A DNA stretch of 30,151 nt, from NCBI GenBank assembly GCA_035504175.1, contig DATJSJ010000049.1:1-30151 (forward strand). Direction: 5' to 3'. The notes beneath the pieces are model-generated. The model made no database searches, had not been told where the DNA came from, and saw nothing but the letters and a program-made list of their open reading frames with translations. Positions 22,993 through 30,151 of this stretch are shown here, one piece after another (positions within the stretch are counted from its first letter, which is position 1; each line of letters starts with the position of its first letter). The DNA is from DATJSJ01 sp035504175 (lineage in GTDB: Bacteria > Pseudomonadota > Alphaproteobacteria > Acetobacterales > Acetobacteraceae). Position numbers and translations under genes: made by a program.

Positions 22993-24380
22993 TCGGGCGG
23001 CATTGCGAACGGCGCGACACGCTCGATCGACCGCGCGGCGCGCAGAACGAGGTCGTCGCGGTATAGCGCGGCCGCGAACTGCACCGCGCGCGGCAGGTCG
23101 TCCGGTCCGGTGCCCATCGGCACCGCGATCGCCGGCTGGCGCGTCAGGTTGAAGGTGAAGGTCCAGGGCGCCCAGCGCGTCCAGAGCGCCTCCGCGGCTT
23201 GCCGGGTCGGCGCGTCGGCGAGCGGCGGCGGTGCGGGCACCGCCGGGCAGAGGACGAGGTCGTAGCTCAGGTGCAGCCGGGCCATGGCATGCGCGGCGGC
23301 GACGCGCAGCGCCTCTCCATCCAGGAATTCGATCGCCGAGAGCGGCGCGGTCTCGCTCGCCACCTGCAGCAGGCCGGGGTCGAGCAGGGACCGCTGCGCC
23401 TCGGGGATGGAGGCGACCAGCCGCATCAGCGCGACACCCCAGATCCGGCCGAAAATCGCGCGCGTGTCGGGCAGGCCGGGATCGACCTCCTCGACCGCGG
23501 CGCCGGCTTCATGCAGCAGCGCCGCCGCCTGCCGCAACGCCGCCCGCCCGCCTGCATCCAGCGGCGCCTCGAAGCCCGGATGGGTCAGCAGCGCGACGCG
23601 CAGGCCCGCCACGCCGTCCTCGATCCCCGCCTGCCAGTCGCGCGGATCATCGGGCAGGCAGAACGGGTCGCGTGCGTCGAAGCGGGCCATCGCTGAGAGC
23701 ATCAGCGCCGCATCGCCGACACTGCGCGTCATCGGCCCGGCGCATGAGACCGCGGCGAAGGCACCGGCGGGCCATTGCGGCACGCGGCCGAAGCTCGGCT
23801 TCAGCCCGAAGAGGCCGCTCCAGGCGGCCGGAATGCGGATCGAGCCGCCGGCATCGGTGCCGACATGCAGCGGGCCGAACCCGGCCGCCGCCGCGGCACC
23901 GGCCCCGGCGGAGGAGCCGCCAGGCGTATAGTCCGGGTTCCAGGGATTGCGCGTGATGCCGGTCAGCGGGGCGTCGCCGGGGGATTTCCAGCCGAACTCG
24001 GTCGTCGTCGTCTTGCCGAGAATGACCGCGCCGGCCTGCTTCAGGCCCAGTACCAGCGGCGCGTCCTCTTCCACCGGCCGCGCGTCGGTGACGCGGCTAC
24101 CGCGCCGGGTCGGGAAACCGGCCAGGTCGATCAGGTCCTTCACTGTGGCCGGCACGCCGTCCAGCAGGCCGAGTGGCCGGCCGGCCATCCAGCGCCGCTC
24201 GCTCGCCCGCGCCGCTTCTTCCGCCGCCTGGTCCAGCAGGACGAAGGCGTTGAGTCGGGGCTCCAACCGCTCGATGCGTGCCCGCACCGCCGCCAGCGCC
24301 TCCACCGGGCTCAGCCGCCGCCGGCGATAGGCGGCGAGCAGGGCCTCGGCGGTCATCAGGGCGGGATCGGTCGCGTGCAT
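22983..24380 (-). CDS. Amidase-signature family hydrolase
   Basis: 465 aa from the ATG at 24380. The Ser-cisSer-Lys triad is intact: K81 in ATVKDLIDL, S156 in PGGSSAGA and S180 in GTDAGGSIRIPA; the S156-S180 spacing of 24 is the family norm. GLLDGVPATVKD and GKTTTTEFGWKSPGDAP also match. The C-terminus PWTFTFNLTRQPAIAVPMG is typical of stand-alone amidases rather than GatA. It hydrolyses an unidentified amide in the cytoplasm. No GatB or GatC gene is near, which supports a catabolic role. The start is upstream of DPALMTAEALLAAYRRRRLSPVE. Confidence 0.93.
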   Translation of the reverse strand: MHATDPALMTAEALLAAYRRRRLSPVEALAAVRARIERLEPRLNAFVLLDQAAEEAARASERRWMAGRPLGLLDGVPATVKDLIDLAGFPTRRGSRVTDARPVEEDAPLVLGLKQAGAVILGKTTTTEFGWKSPGDAPLTGITRNPWNPDYTPGGSSAGAGAAAAAGFGPLHVGTDAGGSIRIPAAWSGLFGLKPSFGRVPQWPAGAFAAVSCAGPMTRSVGDAALMLSAMARFDARDPFCLPDDPRDWQAGIEDGVAGLRVALLTHPGFEAPLDAGGRAALRQAAALLHEAGAAVEEVDPGLPDTRAIFGRIWGVALMRLVASIPEAQRSLLDPGLLQVASETAPLSAIEFLDGEALRVAAAHAMARLHLSYDLVLCPAVPAPPPLADAPTRQAAEALWTRWAPWTFTFNLTRQPAIAVPMGTGPDDLPRAVQFAAALYRDDLVLRAARSIERVAPFAMPPDQA

Positions 24381-24670
24381 GGGGCCTCCGTCATGCCGTG
24401 GCCGCCAGCATGGGCGCCGGGCGCCGGCCGCGGAAGCCGCGGCAGACGCGCGTGCGATCAACCTCGCGCGGGGTTATCTGCTCGCCGCGCCTGAGATGCG
24501 GGGCGAGCCCGCCGGCCGACCGCCGCACGGCCAGCCCGCCGGCGTCGGGTCAGAATGGCAGGTCGCCGGGAGCATGGAACCGCCCGGCGCCGATCAGGCA
24601 TGATCGCCCCGGACGTTCCTTCCGCACCGGCTTCTGCGATCATGCGTGCGGCCGCCCAGGAGACGCGTCG

Positions 24671-25318
24671 ATGTATGTCCCACCCGCCTTTCGCGAGGAC
24701 GATCTCGCCGCCCTGCATGCAATGATGCGGGGCGTGTCGCTCGCGACCCTCGTGACCGCCACCGATCAGGGCCTGGTCGCGACGCCCCTGCCGCTCCTGC
24801 TCGATACCGGGGAGGGGCCGTTCGGGACGCTGCACGGACACGTCGCGCGCGCCAACCCGCAATGGACGCTGCCGCCGCGGGGCGAGGCGATGGCGGTGTT
24901 CTCCGGCCCAGACGCCTACGTCTCGCCGGCCTGGTATCCGTCGAAAGCGGAGCACGGGCGGGTCGTGCCGACCTGGAACTACGTCGCGGTCCATGCCTAC
25001 GGCATGGCCGAGTTCTTCGACGATCCGGACCGGCTGCTCGCCGTGGTGACACGGTTGACCGAGCGGCACGAAGCGTCGCGTGTGGAGCCGCCCGCGCCGG
25101 TCTGGGCGGTCGCGGACGCGCCGGCGGATTTCATCCGGGCGCAGCTGCGCGGCATCGTGGGCGTGCGGATCCCGCTCACCCGGATCGAGGGCAAGCGCAA
25201 GCTGAGCCAGAACCGCCCGGTCGCGGACCGCGCGGGCGTTGCCGCAGCGCTCGAAGCGAGCGAGCGGCCCTCCGACCGCGCCGTGGCCGCGCTGATGCGC
25301 CCCGGCGCGTCGCCGTGA
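24671..25318 (+). CDS. PaiB-like FMN-binding protein
   Basis: 215 aa. The opening MYVPPAFREDDLAALHAMM, the central PLPLLLDTGEGPFGTLHGHVARANPQW and AYVSPAWYPSKAEHGRVVPTWNYVAVHAYG are diagnostic of the PaiB/FMN-binding negative transcriptional regulator family (split-barrel flavin reductase fold). The C-terminal IEGKRKLSQNRP is also conserved. In Bacillus PaiB affects sporulation and protease genes; in proteobacteria its role is mostly untested and an enzymatic or FMN-storage function is possible. The 290 bp upstream, shared with the divergent amidase gene, contain no credible gene. Confidence 0.93.
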   Translation: MYVPPAFREDDLAALHAMMRGVSLATLVTATDQGLVATPLPLLLDTGEGPFGTLHGHVARANPQWTLPPRGEAMAVFSGPDAYVSPAWYPSKAEHGRVVPTWNYVAVHAYGMAEFFDDPDRLLAVVTRLTERHEASRVEPPAPVWAVADAPADFIRAQLRGIVGVRIPLTRIEGKRKLSQNRPVADRAGVAAALEASERPSDRAVAALMRPGASP

Positions 25319-25355
25319 CGCGCGACGCCGGGACGCGCGATCACGCTGCAGCGGG

Positions 25356-25844
25356 TCAATCGTCCGCCGGTCGGTGCGCGACATGCGGTGCCAGCCAGCC
25401 GGTCCGCGCCCCGGGTTCCGCGTCGGTGCTGGGCAGGTACGGCTTGATGTCGAGCAGCGGCGTGCCGTCCAGGCAGTCGAGATAGCGGACCAGGAGCCGT
25501 CCTTCGTCCGCGAATCCCTCGAAGGCGACGACGGAGAGGCCGACCGGATTCGGCCGCGCCGGGGACCGCGTCGCGAACACGCCGCGCTCCCGTCCGTCGA
25601 ACGGCGGCGCGAGCCGCAGCCGCGGCGGATGCGCCTGGTCCAGCCAGTAGAGCAGGATCAGGTGCGAGAACCCGTCGAGGTCGAGCAGGCCGGGGATGAA
25701 CGCCGGATCGAGCACCGCCTCGCAGAGTGGCGGCGGGTCGGGCTGGCGGCCGTTGCGCGGGCACGATGCGATCGTCGCGAAGGGCGTGCGAAGCTGGCCG
25801 ATCGGCCGGAGCAGCATCGGCGCCGGCGCGCTCACGGTGTGCAC
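25356..25844 (-). CDS. TrmO-like (TsaA/UPF0066) tRNA methyltransferase
   Basis: 162 aa from GTG 25844; ATG 25817 and GTG 25835 are alternatives, and 25817 places the family start LRPIGQLRTPF at the N-terminus. DGFSHLILLYWLDQAHPP and GVFATRSPARPNPVGLSVV are the conserved signature, the latter forming the SAM-binding site, and YLDCLDGTPLLDIKPYLPSTD closes the barrel. The family methylates t6A37 in tRNA(Thr) to m6t6A. That function is taken from the family; the small size lacks the C-terminal extension of E. coli TrmO, as in many short homologues, so a different target is possible. TsaE, acting upstream on t6A, is encoded elsewhere in the window. Confidence 0.85.
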   Translation of the reverse strand: MHTVSAPAPMLLRPIGQLRTPFATIASCPRNGRQPDPPPLCEAVLDPAFIPGLLDLDGFSHLILLYWLDQAHPPRLRLAPPFDGRERGVFATRSPARPNPVGLSVVAFEGFADEGRLLVRYLDCLDGTPLLDIKPYLPSTDAEPGARTGWLAPHVAHRPADD

Positions 25845-25867
25845 CCGGTCATGCGCAGCGCTGGCGT

Positions 25868-26893
25868 TCAGTCACCGAACGTGTCTTTCCAGAATGCGGT
25901 GAGCGATCGGCGGCTCCGGGCCATCACGTCGTAGTTGGGCGTCAGCAGCCGCTGGCCCTCGCTCTGGCTGAAGCCGATCTGTCGCAGCAGCGGCGCCGGC
26001 AGGCGCACGGTCTGCATCGTCGGCAGCCAGCCATGTTGCTCGGCGAGCGCCAACTGCGCGTGCGGATCGAGCATGGCGTTGAGACAGGCCATGCCGTCAC
26101 TCTCGTCCGGCGCGTTCTTCGGCACCGAGGCCATTTGAATGATGCGGATCGCGCCGTCGTAGGGCACGGCCTGCTGCAGCTTCGGCGCCTCGCGGCCCCA
26201 TTCATAGCCGTGCGACCGCCACATCGGCGCGAGCCAGATCTCCCCCGAGCGCAGCGCAGCGCCCAGCGCGACGTTGCTGGGATAGATCTTCGCGCCCAGT
26301 GCCTTCAGTTGCACCAGCTTCTGCTTGCCGGGCGCGAGGTCGTTCATCGTGCCGCCGGCGGCGAGGGTGGCCATGGCGACGTTGTAGAGCGCGATCTCCG
26401 CCGAGAGCCCGACCCGGCCCTTCCATTTCGGGCTCCACAGATCGGCGAGCCGCAGCGGTGCCGGACGCACCTGCGAGGTGTCGTACAGCAGCACCAGGGC
26501 GGAGTGGCATTGCGGGATCGCGTACGGCACGCGCAGTTTCGGCTCGACATGCAGAAGGTTCGGCACCGGTGCGGTGGTCACCGGCTTGAACAGGCCGAGC
26601 AGCGACATCGCGTACATGTCGATGTCGGACAGGCATGCGACATCGAGGGATCCTGTCGCCTTGCGGCGCTCGGCGACGAGCGTCGCCATGCGGTCATCGG
26701 CACTGGCGAGATCCTGCCGCGCGGTGATGCCGAGCGGCCCCAGCACCGGCTTCAGCACCAGCGCCGCGAGCGCTTCGGCGTAGGAGCCGGGGGAGATACC
26801 GACCACCACGTCGCTGCTGGCGCGAGCGGCGGCGGGTGCCAGCAGGGCGGCCGCGAGCAGCGCGCGGCGTCCCAGAGCAACGGGCGGCGTCAT
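25868..26893 (-). CDS. Periplasmic solute-binding protein of ABC type (PotD-like), orphan
   Basis: 341 aa. An N-terminal signal with an Arg pair (GRRALLAAALLAPAAARA) is followed by mature residues SSDVVVGISPGSYAEALAALVLKPVL. The pattern VACLSDIDMYAMSLLGLFKPV, LRLADLWSPKWKGRVGLSAE and the C-terminal DGMACLNAMLDPHAQLALAEQHGWLPT is that of spermidine/putrescine and Fe-type binding proteins of cluster D. GAGGAGAG precedes the ATG at 26893 with short spacing. The ligand is not clear. No permease or ATPase gene is adjacent, so its transporter partners must be elsewhere. It diverges from putA by 135 bp. Confidence 0.88.
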   Translation of the reverse strand: MTPPVALGRRALLAAALLAPAAARASSDVVVGISPGSYAEALAALVLKPVLGPLGITARQDLASADDRMATLVAERRKATGSLDVACLSDIDMYAMSLLGLFKPVTTAPVPNLLHVEPKLRVPYAIPQCHSALVLLYDTSQVRPAPLRLADLWSPKWKGRVGLSAEIALYNVAMATLAAGGTMNDLAPGKQKLVQLKALGAKIYPSNVALGAALRSGEIWLAPMWRSHGYEWGREAPKLQQAVPYDGAIRIIQMASVPKNAPDESDGMACLNAMLDPHAQLALAEQHGWLPTMQTVRLPAPLLRQIGFSQSEGQRLLTPNYDVMARSRRSLTAFWKDTFGD

Positions 26894-27028
26894 TCTCTCC
26901 TCGTCCTTTCAAGTCTCCGCGGCGGAGCAGGGCGTTGCCGGCCGTCCCGAACCGCCTGCTCCGGCGGGGTTGGCTGCCGAACCTCGTCCGAGCCGGCGGC
27001 CCGTGGCAAGATGGCGCATCATCGCGCC

Positions 27029-30000
27029 ATGCCCGACACGACGTTCCTCGACGACCGGACCCGCCTCAGGGAGGTGCATCGCGCCGCGGAGGCGGCGCTG
27101 CTGCCCGGCCTGCTGGAAGCCGCGACCTTGCCCGCGGCGACCGCCGCCCGGGTGCAGGACCGCGCCCGTGGGCTTGTCCGTGCCGCCCGTGCTGCCCATC
27201 GGCCGGGTGCCGATGTCAGCGACTTCCTCAAGCAGTACGGCCTCGGCGATCCGGAGGGCGTGGCGCTGCTCTGCCTGGCCGAGGCGCTGCTGCGGATCCC
27301 CGATGCCGCGACCGCCGACGCGCTGATCGACGACCGCATCGCTGAGGCCGACTGGGAACGGCATGTCGGCCGGGCCGACAGCCTGATGGTCAACGCCTCG
27401 GCCTGGGCCTTCCTGCTCACCGGGCGGGTGCTGACGCTGGACGAGCGGCGCGGCCTGCCGCTGGTGATCGGCCGCACCGTGCGGCGGCTGGGAGAGCCGG
27501 TGATCCGCACGGCGCTCCGCCGCGGCATGCGCATGCTGGCGCGGCAATTCGTGCTCGGCCGCACGATCGAGGAGGCGCTGTCCCGCGCCGACACCAATGA
27601 AGGCCGCCGCTGGCGCTACAGTGTCGACATGCTCGGCGAGGCGGCGAAGACCCGGGCCGATGCCGAGCGCTACATGCGCGCCTATCGCCACGCGATCGAC
27701 CGCGTCGGCCGGGTGGGCGGCGGGCCGGTCGAGGGGCCGGGGATCTCGGTCAAGCTCTCCGCGCTGCACCCGCGCTACGAGCCGCTGCAGGCGCGGCGCT
27801 GCGTGCCGGCGCTGATCGAGGCGCTGACCGCGCTGGCCCTCGCGGCGAAGCAGGCGGATATCGGCGTCGCGGTCGATGCCGAGGAGGCGGAGCGGCTCGA
27901 AATCAGCCTCGACATCTTCGGCGCGGTACTGGCCGATCCGAGGCTCGCGGGCTGGGACGGGCTCGGGCTGGTGATCCAGGCCTATCAGAAGCGGGCGCTG
28001 CCGCTGGTCGACTGGCTGGCCGAGTCTGCCCGCGCGACACGCCATCGCGTCCCGGTGCGGCTGGTCAAGGGCGCCTACTGGGACACGGAGATCAAGCTCG
28101 CCCAGGTGATGGGCCATCCGGGCTATCCGGTGTTCACCCGCAAGGCGGCGACCGACGTCTCGTGGATCGCCTGCGCGCGGCGGATGCTCGACCGGCGCGA
28201 CGCGCTGCGCCCGGCCTTCGCCACCCACAACGCACACAGCCTGGCGACGGTGCTGGAACTGGCCGGGACGTCGGGCGGCGGCGAGCCGGGGTTCGAGATG
28301 CAGCGCCTGCACGGCATGGGCGAGGCGCTGTACGACAGTGTCGTCGGGCGGGCGTGTCCGGTGCGCGTCTATGCGCCGGTCGGCACGCATGAGGATCTGC
28401 TCGCGTACCTGGTGCGGCGGCTGCTGGAGAACGGCGCCAACACCAGCTTCGTGCACCGGCTGGTCGACCCGGCGGTGCCCGAGGATGCGATCATCGCCGA
28501 TCCCGGCGTCCGGCTGCGCGAGCAGGGGCTGGCGCGCAATCCGCGGATCCCGCTGCCGCGCGACCTCTATCCCGACCGGATCAACTCCGCCGGGCTCGAT
28601 CTCGCCGATCGCGCCGCGGCGCCGCCGGTGCTAGCGGCGGCGCGGGCGCCGATCCGCATCGACCTGCCAGGCGCGGGCAAGCGTCGCGAGATCCGCGATC
28701 CGGCCGACCGCTCGCGCCTGATCGGCACCGCGCCGGACGCCACCTCCGCCGAGATCGACGCGGCGCTGGACGCGGCGGCGCGCGCCTGGCGCGGCTGGGA
28801 CGATCAGGGGGGGATGCGGCGAGCCGCGGTGCTGGAGCGGGCCGCCGATCTGATCGAGGCCGAGCGTCCGGCGCTGTTGCACCTGCTGGCGCGCGAGGCC
28901 GGGCGGGTCCTGCCGGACGGGATCTCGGAGGTGCGCGAGGCGGCGGATTTCTGCCGCTACTACGCGGCGCGGGCGCGCGAGCATTTCGGCCCGCCGCGCG
29001 AGCTGCCCGGCCCGACCGGTGAGCGCAACACCTGGGCGCTCGGCGGACGCGGCGTGTTCGCGGCGATCTCGCCGTGGAATTTCCCGCTCGCGATCTTCAC
29101 CGGGCAGATCGCGGCGGCACTGGCCGCCGGCAATGCGGTGGTGGCGAAGCCCGCGGAGCAGACGCCGCTGGTCGCCTCCCGTGCGGTGGCGCTGCTGCAC
29201 CAGGCTGGGGTGCCGCGGGAATGCCTGCATCTGCTGCCCGGCGCCGGCGAGGTCGGCCACGCCATCGTCTCCGATCGCCGGGTCGGGGGGGTCGCGTTCA
29301 CCGGCGGCACGGAGACGGCGCAGGCGATCGCCCGTGCGCTCGCGTCACGCCCCGGTCCGATCATTCCGTTCATCGCCGAGACCGGCGGCATCAATGCGAT
29401 GGTGGTGGACAGCTCGGCGCTGCCGGAACAGGTGGTGACGGACGTGCTGAGCTCCGCTTTCGGCTCGGCCGGGCAGCGCTGTTCGGCGCTACGGCTGCTG
29501 TGTCTGCAGGAGGATGTCGCCGACCGAATCCTGACCATGCTGGCCGGCGCGGCGGCGGAGCTGGTCATCGGCGATCCGCTCGACCCCGCCACCGATATCG
29601 GCCCGGTGATCGATGCGGAGGCGTGCTCCGGGCTTGCCGAGGCCTGTGCCGGAAGGGGCGCGTCGCTGTTCGAGGCGGCGCTGCCGCCCGAGGTGGCGGC
29701 CGGCACGTTCTTCGCGCCCCGTGCCTATGCGTTGACCGAGGCGGCAGCGCTGCGGCGCGAGGTGTTTGGGCCGGTGCTGCATGTGGTGCGCTATGCGGCG
29801 TCGCGGTTGGAGGCGCTGCTGGATGCGATCGATGCGACGGGGTTCGGCCTGACGTTGGGCGTGCATTCGCGCATCGAGGCGACGCAGCGGCGTGTGGTCG
29901 AGCATTTGCGTCTGGGCAACGCGTACATCAACCGCAACCAGATCGGCGCGGTGGTTGGCGTGCAGCCGTTCGGCGGCCGCGGCCTGTCGGGCACCGGCCC

Positions 30001-30112
30001 GAAAGCCGGTGGCCCGATCACGCTGTTTCGGTACGCCGAGGAGCGCGTGGTCTCGGTGAACACCGCCGCTGCGGGCGGCAATGCGGCGTTGCTCGCGACC
30101 GACGAAGGATAG
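27029..30112 (+). CDS. putA: PutA, bifunctional proline dehydrogenase / glutamate-semialdehyde dehydrogenase
   Basis: 1027 aa from the ATG at 27029; an in-frame ATG at 27011 is possible. The proline dehydrogenase barrel carries GPGISVKLSALHPRYEP, VPVRLVKGAYWDTEIK (near 343), THNAHSLATVLEL, LHGMGEALYD and RVYAPVGTHEDLLAYLVRRLLENGANTSF, the FAD and substrate region. The aldehyde dehydrogenase half has ISPWNFPLAIFTGQIAAALAAGN, FTGGTETAQ, the general base E784 in FIAETGGINAM and the catalytic C818 in GQRCSALRLL. It oxidises proline to glutamate, delivering electrons to quinone at the membrane and to NAD. There is no N-terminal ribbon-helix-helix domain, so unlike E. coli PutA it should not repress its own gene. 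The SBP upstream is divergent. Confidence 0.97.
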   Translation: MPDTTFLDDRTRLREVHRAAEAALLPGLLEAATLPAATAARVQDRARGLVRAARAAHRPGADVSDFLKQYGLGDPEGVALLCLAEALLRIPDAATADALIDDRIAEADWERHVGRADSLMVNASAWAFLLTGRVLTLDERRGLPLVIGRTVRRLGEPVIRTALRRGMRMLARQFVLGRTIEEALSRADTNEGRRWRYSVDMLGEAAKTRADAERYMRAYRHAIDRVGRVGGGPVEGPGISVKLSALHPRYEPLQARRCVPALIEALTALALAAKQADIGVAVDAEEAERLEISLDIFGAVLADPRLAGWDGLGLVIQAYQKRALPLVDWLAESARATRHRVPVRLVKGAYWDTEIKLAQVMGHPGYPVFTRKAATDVSWIACARRMLDRRDALRPAFATHNAHSLATVLELAGTSGGGEPGFEMQRLHGMGEALYDSVVGRACPVRVYAPVGTHEDLLAYLVRRLLENGANTSFVHRLVDPAVPEDAIIADPGVRLREQGLARNPRIPLPRDLYPDRINSAGLDLADRAAAPPVLAAARAPIRIDLPGAGKRREIRDPADRSRLIGTAPDATSAEIDAALDAAARAWRGWDDQGGMRRAAVLERAADLIEAERPALLHLLAREAGRVLPDGISEVREAADFCRYYAARAREHFGPPRELPGPTGERNTWALGGRGVFAAISPWNFPLAIFTGQIAAALAAGNAVVAKPAEQTPLVASRAVALLHQAGVPRECLHLLPGAGEVGHAIVSDRRVGGVAFTGGTETAQAIARALASRPGPIIPFIAETGGINAMVVDSSALPEQVVTDVLSSAFGSAGQRCSALRLLCLQEDVADRILTMLAGAAAELVIGDPLDPATDIGPVIDAEACSGLAEACAGRGASLFEAALPPEVAAGTFFAPRAYALTEAAALRREVFGPVLHVVRYAASRLEALLDAIDATGFGLTLGVHSRIEATQRRVVEHLRLGNAYINRNQIGAVVGVQPFGGRGLSGTGPKAGGPITLFRYAEERVVSVNTAAAGGNAALLATDEG

Positions 30113-30122
30113 TGAAGGGTTT

Positions 30123-30144
30123 CCAAAGGGCGACTGCCCTTTGG
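30123..30144 (+). terminator. Hairpin terminator after putA
   Basis: Perfect 9-bp stem CCAAAGGGC (30123-30131) and GCCCTTTGG (30136-30144) with a GACT loop, 11 bp after the putA stop, followed by TGGGGTT. The CCAAAGGGC...GCCCTTTGG form is a common stem in related genomes (recalled). The short T-run makes it a moderately convincing intrinsic terminator. Confidence 0.7.
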
Positions 30145-30151
30145 TGGGGTT

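Noticed and set aside
24379..24603. Short plus-strand open frame between amidase and PaiB genes
   Set aside because: Composition is typical of random GC-rich sequence and no ribosome binding site or family is seen.
25727..27010. Upstream extension of the putA frame
   Set aside because: It runs antisense through the binding-protein and TrmO-like genes; PutA similarity starts near 27029.

Overview
The window is GC-rich, gene-dense DNA that looks like an alphaproteobacterium of the order Rhodospirillales, most likely an Acetobacteraceae-type organism. Support comes from the alphaproteobacterial AddAB pair in a tsaE-murU-addB-addA-trxA string, the TrxR-like ferredoxin-NADP reductase, a PutA without the N-terminal DNA-binding domain, an aa3-oxidase subunit IV-like peptide, frequent GTG/TTG starts and stop/start overlaps, and an MTA-shunt-like RuBisCO-like protein. 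I see no tRNA, rRNA, CRISPR array, prophage or transposase.

Region 1 (38-9908, minus strand) reads as one long transcription unit: tsaE, murU, addB, addA, trxA, a RuBisCO-like protein (RLP) and a cupin. The first five are housekeeping (tRNA modification, cell-wall recycling, double-strand-break repair, thiol redox). The last two resemble the RLP plus cupin pair that in Rhodospirillum rubrum turns methylthioadenosine-derived methylthioribulose-1-phosphate into 1-deoxyxylulose-5-phosphate and methanethiol. The RLP start overlaps the trxA stop, and a dispersed palindromic repeat lies between RLP and cupin, in frame with the cupin. The usual murU partner amgK is absent here.

Region 2 (9997-12898, plus strand) holds a ferredoxin/flavodoxin-NADP reductase, an MHS-type organic-acid symporter and a SWIB-domain protein. 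Region 3 (12899-15760) has a short lipoprotein on the plus strand, then minus-strand genes: a DUF2459 lipoprotein coupled to a small membrane protein, a COX subunit IV-like peptide, and an EamA/DMT transporter preceded by a clear TPP riboswitch, which makes it a thiamine or thiamine-precursor transport candidate. Region 4 (15849-18930) has two divergent DHA2-type MFS exporters.

Region 5 (18931-22992) holds a 28-bp perfect palindrome, a large unknown membrane protein, an AraC regulator divergent from a DUF1579-like protein, a strongly structured intergenic region, and a VOC protein. Region 6 (22983-30151) carries an amidase, a PaiB-like FMN-binding protein, a TrmO-like protein, an orphan periplasmic binding protein and divergent putA, ending with a hairpin.

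The most interesting points are the trxA-RLP-cupin module, the TPP-riboswitch EamA gene with its overlapping leader ORF, and the folded non-coding stretch at 22391-22578.
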